Source: an uncultured Sphingomonadaceae bacterium (GTDB lineage Bacteria > Pseudomonadota > Alphaproteobacteria > Sphingomonadales > Sphingomonadaceae). Taken from it: 64,000 nucleotides of DNA. The translations under genes were made by a program, and so were the position numbers. Below the pieces are notes generated by a model. That model did not search any database and was not told the DNA's origin. It worked only from the letters and a program-made list of their open reading frames with translations. The stretch spans positions 1 to 64,000 of the forward strand of contig CAIQHF010000038.1 of assembly GCA_903871605.1 (NCBI GenBank), read 5' to 3'. Below, piece after piece: positions 43,603 through 51,898 of the stretch (position 1 is its first letter; each line of letters opens with the position of its first letter).

Positions 43603-44548
43603 TCTCCCGCGCCTCGGCATGGGGACGGCCGCGATCGGCAATCTCTACCGGTCGATGACCGACGCGGAGGCCGACGCCACGGTCTGCGCTGCGCTCGATG
43701 CGGGCATCCGCTTTTTCGACACGGCGCCGCATTATGGTTTCGGGCTTGCCGAGGAGCGGCTCGGGCGGGCGCTCGGTGCGCGTGCCGACGTGCTGGTATC
43801 GACCAAGGTCGGCCGCCTCTTGGTGCCGACCGACGACGGCCGCCGCGAGCGCCACGGTTTCGTCGATGCACGCGCCTATGAACCGATCTTCGATTATTCG
43901 TCGGACGCGGTGCTGCGCTCGCTCGACGAGAGTCTCGGGCGGCTCGGCCGCGAGCGGGTCGATATGCTGCTCGCCCACGATATCGGCGAGCTGACGCACG
44001 GCGCCCAGCATGACGCAACGCTGCGGACCTTCCTCGACCAGGGCTATCCCGCGATGCGCCGGCTGCGCGATGCCGGCGCGGTCGGCGCGATCGGGATCGG
44101 CGTCAACGAGGTCGCGGTCTGCCTCGAACTGCTCGCGCGGATCGAGATAGACGTCATCCTGCTGGCGGGGCGCTACACGCTGCTCGATCGCAGCGCAGCC
44201 GACGCGCTTCTGCCCCTGTGTGTGGCGAAGGGGGTTCGGCTGATCGTCGGCGGCCCCTATAATAGCGGCATCCTCGCGCAGCCGCTCGCCGATGGCGGCG
44301 AGCGCCGTTTCGACTATGCGCCGGCCGGCGCCGCTACGCTGTCGCGCGCGCGCACGCTCGAGGCGGCGCTCGCGCGGTTCGGCGTGCCGCTGCCGGTCGC
44401 CGCACTGCAATTCCCGTTGCGCCATCCCGCGGTCGCGAGCGTGATCCCAGGCATGGCGAGCCCGGCCGAGGTCGCCGACAATGTCGGGCGGCTCGCCGCC
44501 ATCGTGCCGGACGATGCCTGGGCGGCGCTCGAGGACGTGGCGGCATGA
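43595..44548 (+). CDS. Aldo/keto reductase, putative L-fucose dehydrogenase
   Basis: 317-residue AKR. The catalytic tetrad can be assigned: Asp and Tyr in FFDTAPHYGFG, Lys in VSTKVGRL and His in MLLAHDI; GRYTLLDR and SVIPGMASP are typical of the pyridoxal 4-dehydrogenase / L-fucose dehydrogenase / D-threo-aldose dehydrogenase group. It should oxidise L-fucose (or a related aldose such as L-galactose) at C1 to the lactone with NAD(P)+. Its place between lactonase and dehydratase genes supports this. Specificity is inferred from context. Confidence 0.87.
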   Translation: MVDLPRLGMGTAAIGNLYRSMTDAEADATVCAALDAGIRFFDTAPHYGFGLAEERLGRALGARADVLVSTKVGRLLVPTDDGRRERHGFVDARAYEPIFDYSSDAVLRSLDESLGRLGRERVDMLLAHDIGELTHGAQHDATLRTFLDQGYPAMRRLRDAGAVGAIGIGVNEVAVCLELLARIEIDVILLAGRYTLLDRSAADALLPLCVAKGVRLIVGGPYNSGILAQPLADGGERRFDYAPAGAATLSRARTLEAALARFGVPLPVAALQFPLRHPAVASVIPGMASPAEVADNVGRLAAIVPDDAWAALEDVAA

Positions 44549-44850
44549 CCGGCACGAGCCGCCTGATCCTGCTGCACGAGGACGACAATGTCTTCGTCGT
44601 CGTCGCGCCGATCGAGGCGGGCGACATTCTCACCATCGGCGGCGGCACCTTGCCTGCGCGCGAGGGGATAACCGTCGGCCACAAGATTGCGCGCCACGCG
44701 CTCGCGCCGGGCGACAAGGTGATCAAATATGGCGCGCCGATTGGATCGATGACGGGCCATGCGCAAGCCGGGGACTGGATCCACATGCACAATATGAAGA
44801 GCGACTATATCGCCGCGCATTCGCGCTCGGCGGGCGAGGGCGCGGCATGA
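44545..44850 (+). CDS. UxaA-type dehydratase, small SAF-domain subunit
   Basis: 101 residues, equal to the N-terminal SAF domain of altronate dehydratase UxaA (LHEDDNVFVVVAPIEAGD, ITVGHKIARHALAPGDKVIK, and GDWIHMHNMKS at the end). The catalytic part is encoded by the next gene, which overlaps by 4 bp. The same two-piece uxaA arrangement exists in the Campylobacter jejuni fucose locus. With its partner it probably dehydrates L-fuconate to 2-keto-3-deoxy-L-fuconate. Clean start, stop and overlap argue against a frameshifted single gene. Confidence 0.88.
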   Translation: MTGTSRLILLHEDDNVFVVVAPIEAGDILTIGGGTLPAREGITVGHKIARHALAPGDKVIKYGAPIGSMTGHAQAGDWIHMHNMKSDYIAAHSRSAGEGAA

Positions 44851-46058
44851 TATCGGGCTTTCTGCGCCAGGATGGCCGCAAGGGCATCCGCAACGTGACC
44901 GTCGTCGCCTATCTCGTCGAGTGCGCGCACCATGTCGCGCGCCGGATCGTCGACAAGGCGGACGATCCCGACGTGCATCTGATCGGCTTCCCCGGCTGCT
45001 ATCCCAATGCCTATGCCAAGCGCGTGATGGAGGCGATCGCGACGCATCCCAATATCGGCGGCGTGGTGTTGGTGTCGCTGGGTTGCGAGAGCTTCGATCG
45101 TGCGGGGGTGGCCGAGGCGGTTCGCGCGAGCGGCCGCCCGGTCGAGCTGCTGGTGATCCAGGAGGTCGGCGGCACCGCCGCGACGATCGCGGGCGGCCTC
45201 GCTGCGGTCGAGCGCGTGCGCACGATCGCGGCGACCGCGCCGCGCGCGGAGATGGCGATCGACGAGCTCGTCATCGCGACGATCTGCGGCGGATCCGACG
45301 GCACCAGCGGGATCACCGCCAATCCCGCGGTCGGCCGCGCTTTCGATCGCTTCGTAGCAGCGGGTGCCACCTGCATCTTCGAGGAAACGGGCGAGCTGGT
45401 CGGCTGCGAGACGATCATGGCGGACCGCGCGGTGACCGCCGAACTCGGCCGCGAGATCGAGGCCTGCGTCAAGAAGGCGGAGGCCTATTATACCGTGATG
45501 GGCTTCGGAAGCTTCGCGCCCGGCAATGCCGAGGGCGGCCTCACGACGCAGGAAGAGAAATCGATGGGGGCCTATTCCAAATCGGGTTCGTCGCCGATCA
45601 GCGGGATCATCAAGCCGGGCGACGTGCCGCCGACGGGCGGGCTGTTCCTGCTCGACGTCGTGCCCGACGGCGAGCCACGCTTCGGTTTCCCCAACATCTC
45701 GGACAATGCCGAGATCGTCGAGCTGATCGCATGCGGCGCGCACCTGACGCTGTTCACGACCGGACGCGGCTCGGTGGTCGGCTCGGCGGTGTCCCCTGTG
45801 ATCAAGATCTGCGCCAATCCCGAGACGGCGCGCCATCTCGCCGCCGACATGGACATCGACGCCGGGCGTATCCTCGAGGACAAGGCGACGCTCCAACAGG
45901 TCGGCGACGAGATATATGATCGCGTCGTCGCGGTGGCTGCCGGCGCGCGCAGCGTGTCGGAAGAGCTCGGGCATCACGAATTCATCCTGACCTACAAGGC
46001 ATTCGATCCGATCGGGCCTGCCTGCCTGCCGGTGCGCGCAAAAGGAGTGGTGGCATGA
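44847..46058 (+). CDS. UxaA-type dehydratase, large subunit (putative L-fuconate dehydratase)
   Basis: 403 residues matching the catalytic part of altronate/galactarate dehydratases. Family stretches: FLRQDGRKGIRNVTVV at the start, GVVLVSLGCESFD, ICGGSDGTSGITANPAVG and FTTGRGSVVGSAVSPVIKIC. These enzymes need a metal and remove water from sugar acids. No other sugar-acid dehydratase (enolase or IlvD type) is present, so this pair fills the fuconate dehydratase step by exclusion (inference). It overlaps the small subunit gene and the SDR gene by 4 bp each. Confidence 0.9.
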   Translation: MISGFLRQDGRKGIRNVTVVAYLVECAHHVARRIVDKADDPDVHLIGFPGCYPNAYAKRVMEAIATHPNIGGVVLVSLGCESFDRAGVAEAVRASGRPVELLVIQEVGGTAATIAGGLAAVERVRTIAATAPRAEMAIDELVIATICGGSDGTSGITANPAVGRAFDRFVAAGATCIFEETGELVGCETIMADRAVTAELGREIEACVKKAEAYYTVMGFGSFAPGNAEGGLTTQEEKSMGAYSKSGSSPISGIIKPGDVPPTGGLFLLDVVPDGEPRFGFPNISDNAEIVELIACGAHLTLFTTGRGSVVGSAVSPVIKICANPETARHLAADMDIDAGRILEDKATLQQVGDEIYDRVVAVAAGARSVSEELGHHEFILTYKAFDPIGPACLPVRAKGVVA

Positions 46059-46786
46059 GTGGACGGCTCAGCGGCAAGACCGCGCTGATAACCGCAGCGG
46101 GGCAGGGGATCGGCCGCGCGTCCGCCGAATTGTTCGCGGCGGAGGGCGCGCGCGTGATCGCGACCGACCTGCGCGTCGAGCTGCTTCAGGGGCTGGGCGG
46201 CTGCGACTGTCGCGCACTCGACGTCACCGATGCCGGCGCCATCACCGCGCTCGCTGAAGAGCTCGGTGCGATCGATGTGCTCCATAACGTCGCCGGCTTC
46301 GTCCACGCAGGTACGATCCTGGACTGCGACGAGACCGCATGGCGTTTCTCGATCGAGCTCAACATGACCGCCATGTATCGGACGATCCGTGCCTTCCTGC
46401 CGGCGATGCTGGCCGCGGGGGGTGGCGCGATCGTCAATATCTCGTCGATCGCCAGTTCGGTGAAGGGCATCCCCAACCGCTTCGCCTATGGCGCGACCAA
46501 GGCGGGGGTGATCGGGTTGACGAAGGCTGTCGCGGCGGATTTCGTCGCGCAGGGTATACGTTGCAACGCGATCTGCCCCGGCACGGTCGAATCGCCGTCG
46601 CTCCAGCAGCGGCTGCGCGACACGGGCGATTATGAAGCCGCCTACCGGCAGTTCACCGCGCGCCAGCCGATGGGGCGGCTCGGCCGGCCCGAGGAGGTCG
46701 CGCAGCTCGCTCTCTATCTCGCGAGCGATGAATCCGCCTTCACCACCGGCGCGGTCCATGTGATCGACGGCGGCTGGGTCAACTAA
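46055..46786 (+). CDS. SDR oxidoreductase, putative 2-keto-3-deoxy-L-fuconate dehydrogenase
   Basis: 243-residue classical short-chain dehydrogenase. The NAD-binding motif is TAAGQGIGRASAE, Asp in ATDLRVE suggests NAD+ preference, and the catalytic Ser and Tyr-Lys are in NISSIASSVKG and YGATKAG. The sequence around SSIASSVKGIPNRFAY is typical of KDF/KDR dehydrogenases that oxidise 2-keto-3-deoxy-L-fuconate at C4. Its place between dehydratase and FAH-family hydrolase fits that step. In C. jejuni the SDR is instead the fucose dehydrogenase, so the two roles of the SDR and AKR here could be swapped. Confidence 0.87.
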   Translation: MSGRLSGKTALITAAGQGIGRASAELFAAEGARVIATDLRVELLQGLGGCDCRALDVTDAGAITALAEELGAIDVLHNVAGFVHAGTILDCDETAWRFSIELNMTAMYRTIRAFLPAMLAAGGGAIVNISSIASSVKGIPNRFAYGATKAGVIGLTKAVAADFVAQGIRCNAICPGTVESPSLQQRLRDTGDYEAAYRQFTARQPMGRLGRPEEVAQLALYLASDESAFTTGAVHVIDGGWVN

Positions 46787-46797
46787 AGGACGTATCG

Positions 46798-47646
46798 ATG
46801 AAGCTTGTCCGTTATGGCGCCGTCGGCAACGAGCGCCCCGGCCTGATCGACGCCGCCGGGCGCCTGCGCGATCTCTCGGCGCATGTCGACGATATCGCGG
46901 GCGCCGTTCTGCTCCCCGACGGTCTCGCTCGGCTTGCCGCGATCGATCCCGAGGGTCTGCCGCTGGTCGAGGGCGATCCGCGGTTTGGCCCCTGCGTCGG
47001 CCAGGTCGGCAAGTTTCTTTGCATCGGGCTCAACTATTCGGACCATGCCGCCGAGACCGGCGCCGCCGTTCCGCCCGAACCGATCCTGTTCACCAAGGCG
47101 ACCAGCGCGATCATCGGGCCCAATGACGAGGTTCGCATCCCGCGCGGATCGACCAAGACCGACTGGGAAGTCGAGCTCGGTATCGTCATCGGCGCGCCCG
47201 CCAAATATGTCGCCGAAGCCGACGCGGAGGCACATATTGCGGGCTATTGCCTGATCAACGACGTTTCCGAGCGCGCCTATCAACTCGAGCGGCACGGCAC
47301 GTGGGACAAGGGCAAGGGCTGCGACACCTTCGGTCCGATCGGGCCGTGGCTGGCGACGCGCGACGAGATCGCGGACCCCTGCGATCTGGCGATGTGGCTG
47401 GAGGTCAACGGCCATCGCTATCAGGACGGCACCACCGCGACGATGGTTTACAGACCCGCCTTCCTGGTCAGCTATCTGAGCCAGTTCATGTCGCTGCAGC
47501 CCGGCGACGTCATCTCGACGGGGACGCCGCCCGGCGTCGGCATGGGCCAGAAGCCTGATCCGATCTATCTCAAGGCGGGCGACGTGATGACGCTCGGCAT
47601 CGAAGGGCTCGGTACGCAGCGGCAGCAGGTCGGCGCCGATGGCTGA
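46798..47646 (+). CDS. FAH family hydrolase, putative 2,4-diketo-3-deoxy-L-fuconate hydrolase
   Basis: 282-residue fumarylacetoacetate hydrolase-family enzyme. The family core is CIGLNYSDHAAETG, TDWEVELGIVIG (metal-binding acidic residues) and VYRPAFLVSYLSQFMSLQPGDVISTGTPPGVG. In the hydrolytic L-fucose route such enzymes split 2,4-diketo-3-deoxy-L-fuconate into pyruvate and L-lactate. The nearby L-lactate dehydrogenase gene supports that end. The start is the ATG 12 bp after the SDR stop, with AAAGGA before it. Confidence 0.9.
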   Translation: MKLVRYGAVGNERPGLIDAAGRLRDLSAHVDDIAGAVLLPDGLARLAAIDPEGLPLVEGDPRFGPCVGQVGKFLCIGLNYSDHAAETGAAVPPEPILFTKATSAIIGPNDEVRIPRGSTKTDWEVELGIVIGAPAKYVAEADAEAHIAGYCLINDVSERAYQLERHGTWDKGKGCDTFGPIGPWLATRDEIADPCDLAMWLEVNGHRYQDGTTATMVYRPAFLVSYLSQFMSLQPGDVISTGTPPGVGMGQKPDPIYLKAGDVMTLGIEGLGTQRQQVGADG

Positions 47647-47995
47647 GACGCAGCGGCATGTCCTGCTGCTGGATCTCGTCGATGATCCGCAAGCGATCGC
47701 GCGTTACGAGGCCTGGCACGCGGCGGGCGCGCTGCCGCCGGCGATCGCACGCAGTATCCGCGATGCCGCGATCGTCGCGATGGAGATTTACCGCGCCGGC
47801 ACGCGGCTGGTGATGCTGATGGAGACGGCGCCGGGCTTCGATCCAGCCGTCAAGGCGGCGACCGATGCTGCCGATCTCGATGTCCAGGCCTGGGAAGCGC
47901 TGATGGCAACCATGCAGCGGCCGATTCCGGCGGCCGGCGCCGGCGAGAAATGGGCGGCGGCGACGCGCATCTTCTCGCTTGCGGAACAGGCCTGA
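47639..47995 (+). CDS. L-rhamnose/L-fucose mutarotase family protein
   Basis: 118-residue small ferredoxin-fold protein of the rhamnose mutarotase family (RHVLLLDLVDDPQAIARYEAWH at the start; AGTRLVMLMETAPGF; WEALMATMQRPIP with the catalytic region). It interconverts alpha and beta anomers of 6-deoxy-hexoses and so speeds entry of L-fucose into the dehydrogenase. It overlaps the hydrolase gene by 8 bp and ends the fucose-catabolic train that began with fucP. Confidence 0.9.
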   Translation: MAETQRHVLLLDLVDDPQAIARYEAWHAAGALPPAIARSIRDAAIVAMEIYRAGTRLVMLMETAPGFDPAVKAATDAADLDVQAWEALMATMQRPIPAAGAGEKWAAATRIFSLAEQA

Positions 47996-48010
47996 ACCGG
48001 AGCGCAGACG

Positions 48011-48988
48011 ATGATCGACACCAGCCGCCGCCAGCTGCTCGCGATGACCGGAATGGCCGCTTCCCTGCCTTTTGTCGGCGCAAGCGCCGGCGCGTCCGCG
48101 ATCGATCCTGAGGCGCTGCCGCTGTGGCCGGCCGGGCCGCCCGATCGGCTTGCCGCGCCGCTGACCGAGACGTTCGCCGATCAATCGCACGATCCCGCGC
48201 ACCGCGATCGCTTCGTCACGGGCGTCGGTCGGCCGCGACTGATCGTCTGTCGCCCGGCCAAGCCCAATGGCGCGGCGGTGCTGCTGATGCCGGGCGGTGG
48301 CTATCAGTTCCTGTCCTACGACAATGAGGGCGTCTCGCAGGCGCGCTGGCTCAACGCGCTCGGCGTCACCGCCTTCATCCTGCTCTATCGCCTGCCGTCA
48401 GAGGGATGGGCGGATCGCGCGAATGTCCCGCTCGAGGATGCGCAGCGCGCGATGCGGCTGATCCGCGCCAATGCCGATCGCTACGGCATCGATCCACACA
48501 AGGTATCGGCGATCGGCTTCTCCGCGGGCGGGCATCTCGCCGGGTCGCTGGCGACGCGTCATGCCGAACGTCTCTATATGCCCGTCGATGCGGCGGATGC
48601 GTTGCCGGCAAGGCCCGATCTTGTCGGCTTGCTCTATCCCGTGGTGAGCCTGTCGGCCGCGTTCACCCACGGCGGGTCGCGCGATGCGCTGCTCGGTGCC
48701 GATGCGCCCGACGTGGAACGCAAGCGCTATTCGGTCGAGTTGGGGGTCGATGCGCGGACGCCGCCCTGCTTCCTCGTCCATGCAGGCGACGACGGCTTGG
48801 TGCCGACGATGAACAGCATCAGCCTCTACACCGCGCTGCAGGCCAAGGCGCGACCGGCCGAGCTGCACATCTTCAGCGAGGGCGGCCATGGCTTCGGCGT
48901 GCGGCTGGGGCCCGACAAGCCCGCGTCGGCATGGCCCGCGCTGTTCCGCTCGTTCGCGGCGAGCCAGGGTGTGATGCCGCGCAGCTGA
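48011..48988 (+). CDS. Tat-exported alpha/beta hydrolase, putative sugar esterase
   Basis: 325 residues. The N-terminus SRRQLLAMTGMAASLPFVGA is a twin-arginine leader, so the enzyme is folded before export to the periplasm. The fold is shown by LLMPGGGYQFLSYDNEG (oxyanion hole), the nucleophile elbow GFSAGGHLA, the Asp region VHAGDDGLVP and the His in GGHGFG. The group contains acetylxylan-type and other sugar deacetylases (BD-FAE-like). It lies 15 bp after the mutarotase gene. Removal of acyl groups from the imported oligosaccharide is inferred from context. Confidence 0.85.
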   Translation: MIDTSRRQLLAMTGMAASLPFVGASAGASAIDPEALPLWPAGPPDRLAAPLTETFADQSHDPAHRDRFVTGVGRPRLIVCRPAKPNGAAVLLMPGGGYQFLSYDNEGVSQARWLNALGVTAFILLYRLPSEGWADRANVPLEDAQRAMRLIRANADRYGIDPHKVSAIGFSAGGHLAGSLATRHAERLYMPVDAADALPARPDLVGLLYPVVSLSAAFTHGGSRDALLGADAPDVERKRYSVELGVDARTPPCFLVHAGDDGLVPTMNSISLYTALQAKARPAELHIFSEGGHGFGVRLGPDKPASAWPALFRSFAASQGVMPRS

Positions 48989-48995
48989 TCGGATC

Positions 48996-50141
48996 CTATT
49001 CGACCAACATGCTGCGATCGATCGCGGCGATTCTTGTCCGCCCGGTGAGCGCCATCGCGACGCGCATCTCGGCCTCGACCAGCCGTAGCACATGCGCGAC
49101 GCCGGCCTCTCCGCCGCCGGCCAGCGCATAGACCCAGGCGCGGCCGAGCAGCACACCCTGCGCCCCCAGTGCGAGCATCCGCACGACGTCGAGCCCCGAT
49201 CGCACGCCGCCATCGGCAAGCACGGTCAGGCGATCGCGCACCGCCTCGGCGATCGGTGGCAGCGCGCGCGCGGTCGAGGGCACGCCGTCGAGCTGGCGGC
49301 CGCCATGGTTGGAGACGACGATCCCGTCCGCGCCGAGATCGGCTGCGGCACGCGCGTCATCAACGTCCAATATGCCCTTGATGATCAGCGGACCGTCCCA
49401 ATGGTCGCGGATGAAGTCGAGATCCTTCCAGGTCACGCTCGGGTCGAAATTGTTGCGCATCCAGGCGAAGAAATCCTCGAGCCCGTTCTGTCTGCCGAGC
49501 ACCGGCGCGACATTGCCGAGCTGATGCGGGCGGCCACGGATGCCGACATCCCACGCCCAGCGCGGGTGCGTCAGCCCTTGCCAGAAACGCCGTAGGTCGC
49601 CGCCGAGCCCGGGCGCGCCGGCCAGCCCCGAATGATAGTCGCGGTAGCGCGAACCCGGCACCGGCATGTCGACCGTGAATATCAGCGCCGAGCAGCCGAG
49701 CCGTTTCGCGTGGCCGAGCAATGTGCGCATGAAGCCGCGGTCGCGGATCATGTAGAGCTGGAACCAGAAGGGCTTGGTCGTGCCGGCCGCGACCTCGTCG
49801 AGCGGGCAGGCGGAGACTGTGGAGAGGCAGAAGGGGATGCCGGCCGCCTCGGCGGCGCGCGCCGCCTGGACCTCTCCGCGCCGGGCATTCATCCCCGCCA
49901 GCCCGATCGGCGCGAGCCCCACGGGTAGCGCCTGCGTGTGGCCGAAAAGCCGGGTGGAAAGGTCGATCGCCGAGACGTCGGTCAATATGCGCTGGCGCAG
50001 CGCGATCGTCGGCAGGTCCGCCACGTTGCGCCGTAGCGTCGTCTCGGAATAGGAACCGCCATCGATATATTCGAACAGGAATGGCGGCAGCCGCCGTCGC
50101 GCGAGCTCGCGATAATCCAGTGCGGATGCGGCCGTCCTCAT
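48996..50141 (-). CDS. lldD: FMN-dependent L-lactate dehydrogenase / alpha-hydroxy acid oxidase
   Basis: 381 residues of the LldD/glycolate oxidase family. Family features are [13 protein letters not shown] near the N-terminus, [18 protein letters not shown], the FMN-binding Lys in PLIIKGIL and the catalytic His and Arg in [10 protein letters not shown]. It would oxidise L-lactate to pyruvate and pass electrons to the quinone pool. L-lactate is the predicted end-product of the fucose hydrolase encoded upstream, which explains why the gene sits inside this locus. It converges with the alpha/beta hydrolase gene and diverges from the GH35-like gene. Confidence 0.93.
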   Translation of the reverse strand: MRTAASALDYRELARRRLPPFLFEYIDGGSYSETTLRRNVADLPTIALRQRILTDVSAIDLSTRLFGHTQALPVGLAPIGLAGMNARRGEVQAARAAEAAGIPFCLSTVSACPLDEVAAGTTKPFWFQLYMIRDRGFMRTLLGHAKRLGCSALIFTVDMPVPGSRYRDYHSGLAGAPGLGGDLRRFWQGLTHPRWAWDVGIRGRPHQLGNVAPVLGRQNGLEDFFAWMRNNFDPSVTWKDLDFIRDHWDGPLIIKGILDVDDARAAADLGADGIVVSNHGGRQLDGVPSTARALPPIAEAVRDRLTVLADGGVRSGLDVVRMLALGAQGVLLGRAWVYALAGGGEAGVAHVLRLVEAEMRVAMALTGRTRIAAIDRSMLVE

Positions 50142-50170
50142 TGCAACTCCCCGACGATGCGTTTTTATTA

Positions 50171-50188
50171 GCGATATGAGATTTCACC
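50171..50188. promoter_or_regulatory. Operator-like motif, copy 1 (GCGATAT-N4-TTTCACC)
   Basis: In the 106 bp gap between lldD and the GH35-like gene, GCGATATGAGATTTCACC shares 13 of 18 positions with the motif at 53586-53603 (opposite strand). Both lie in divergent gaps of the same locus, so they are probably binding sites for one regulator, perhaps the IclR protein. Confidence 0.5.
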
Positions 50189-50247
50189 CATTGACGAGAG
50201 TGGGCGCCGCTGTCGATGGTAGATCAACAAGCCGACGGTGGGGAGCG

Positions 50248-51861
50248 ATGATGAAAGCGATATCGAGGGGCTTGGCCTATGCCCTGCTGGCGAGCGCAGC
50301 GCCGGTTATCGCGGCGGCCGACATGCCGCGCCTGGTCACGGACCATGGTCGGCACGCGCTGCTCGTCGATGGCGCGCCTTTTCTGATGCTCGGCGCGCAG
50401 GTGAACAACAGCAGCGCCTGGCCCGCGGCGCTTCCGAAGATATGGCCAACGATCGACCGGCTCGACGCCAATACGCTCGAGGTGCCGATCGCGTGGGAGC
50501 AGATCGAGCCCAGGGAAGGCCAGTTCGATTTTTCCTTCCTCGATCAGTTGCTCGCCGAGGCGAAGGCGCACGACGTCCGTCTCGTGTTGCTGTGGTTCGG
50601 CACCTGGAAGAATACCGCGCCGGGCTATGCGCCGTCCTGGGTCAAGCTCGACAATAAGCGTTTCCCGCGGATGATCGATGACAAGGGGCAGGCGGCCTAT
50701 GCGCTGTCGCCCTTCGCGCAGACCACGCTAGATGCCGACCGGGCCGCGTTCGTGCGGCTGATGACGCATCTGAAGGGTGCCGATCCAGATCATCGCGTGA
50801 TCATGATGCAGGTCGAGAACGAGACCGGCACCTATGGCGTGCCGCGCGATCATTCGCCGGCGGCAGAGCGCGCTTTCGAGGCGCCTGTTCCCGCCGAGAT
50901 CGTCCGCAGGCTAGGCGTTCATGGCGGCAGCTGGGCGAGCGTGTTCGGGGCGGATGCCGACGAGCAATTCCACGCATGGGCGATCGCCCGCTATGTCGAT
51001 GCGGTCGCGGCGGCGGGCAAGGCGGTGATGCCGTTGCCGATGTACGTCAATGCGGCGCTCGCCGATCCCTTCAAGACGCAGGACCCGAAGAGCTACGCGG
51101 CTGGCGGCCCGACGCACCAGGTGCTCGCCATGTGGAAGGCGGCCGCGCCGCATATCGATGCGATCGGCCCCGACATCTACAAGTCGGACTTCGCGATCTA
51201 CATGAAATATCTCGATCTCTACGGCCGACCGGACAATGCGCTGTTCGTTCCCGAAACGGGCAATGCCACGGCATATGCCCGGCATTTCTTCGCCGTCGTC
51301 GGCCGCGGCGGGATCGGATTCTCGCCGTTCGGCATGGACCAGACCGGCTATTTCAACTTTCCGCTGGGTGCCGCCAAGCTCGATGCCGAGACGATCGAGG
51401 CGTTCGCCGCCAACTATCGCTTGTTCCGGCCGATGCAGCGCGTCTGGGCGAAGCTCGCCTATCAAGGCCACGTCTGGGGCGTCTCCGAACCGACCGCGCC
51501 CGAGGCCGAGCACAGGCAGGTCATGGCGCTCGGCCGCTGGCGCGCGACCGCGACCTTCGGGCAGGGGCAGTTCGGCATCGATCCGCCGACGGGCAATCCG
51601 ACCCCCTCGGGTGGGGTGGCGATTGCCGAGCTCGGTCCGGACGAATATCTGGTGACCGGCTATCATGCCCGCGTCACCTTTGACCTGCCCGCGCCCAAAG
51701 CCGGCGAGCATATGATCATCGACCGCGTTGAGGAGGGACATTTCGACACGCAGGGGCAATGGGTGTTCGAACGCGTGTGGAATGGCGACCAGACCGATTA
51801 CGGGCTCAATTTCACCTCGGTGCCGCAGCTGTTGAAGGTGAAGCTCGCGACCTATCGGTAA
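50248..51861 (+). CDS. GH35-like beta-galactosidase (DUF5597 type)
   Basis: 537 residues with a signal peptide (LLASAAPVIAAADM). The TIM barrel resembles GH35/GH42 beta-galactosidases: GAQVNNSSAWP, NTLEVPIAWEQIEPREGQFD, the acid/base E190 in MQVENETGTYG and the nucleophile E336 in LFVPETGNA. The C-terminal about 110 residues form the beta-sandwich seen as DUF5597. In xyloglucan loci this class removes galactose from side chains. ATG 50248 (or 50251) follows GGTGGGGAGC. Confidence 0.88.
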   Translation: MMKAISRGLAYALLASAAPVIAAADMPRLVTDHGRHALLVDGAPFLMLGAQVNNSSAWPAALPKIWPTIDRLDANTLEVPIAWEQIEPREGQFDFSFLDQLLAEAKAHDVRLVLLWFGTWKNTAPGYAPSWVKLDNKRFPRMIDDKGQAAYALSPFAQTTLDADRAAFVRLMTHLKGADPDHRVIMMQVENETGTYGVPRDHSPAAERAFEAPVPAEIVRRLGVHGGSWASVFGADADEQFHAWAIARYVDAVAAAGKAVMPLPMYVNAALADPFKTQDPKSYAAGGPTHQVLAMWKAAAPHIDAIGPDIYKSDFAIYMKYLDLYGRPDNALFVPETGNATAYARHFFAVVGRGGIGFSPFGMDQTGYFNFPLGAAKLDAETIEAFAANYRLFRPMQRVWAKLAYQGHVWGVSEPTAPEAEHRQVMALGRWRATATFGQGQFGIDPPTGNPTPSGGVAIAELGPDEYLVTGYHARVTFDLPAPKAGEHMIIDRVEEGHFDTQGQWVFERVWNGDQTDYGLNFTSVPQLLKVKLATYR

Positions 51862-51898
51862 GCCAGCGCCGTCTCCCCGTCGGGGATGGGCTGCGCGG

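Noticed and set aside
44545-46058. Frameshifted single uxaA gene
   Set aside because: Each part has its own start and stop, the overlap is the same ATGA type used throughout the operon, and a two-gene form is known in Campylobacter.
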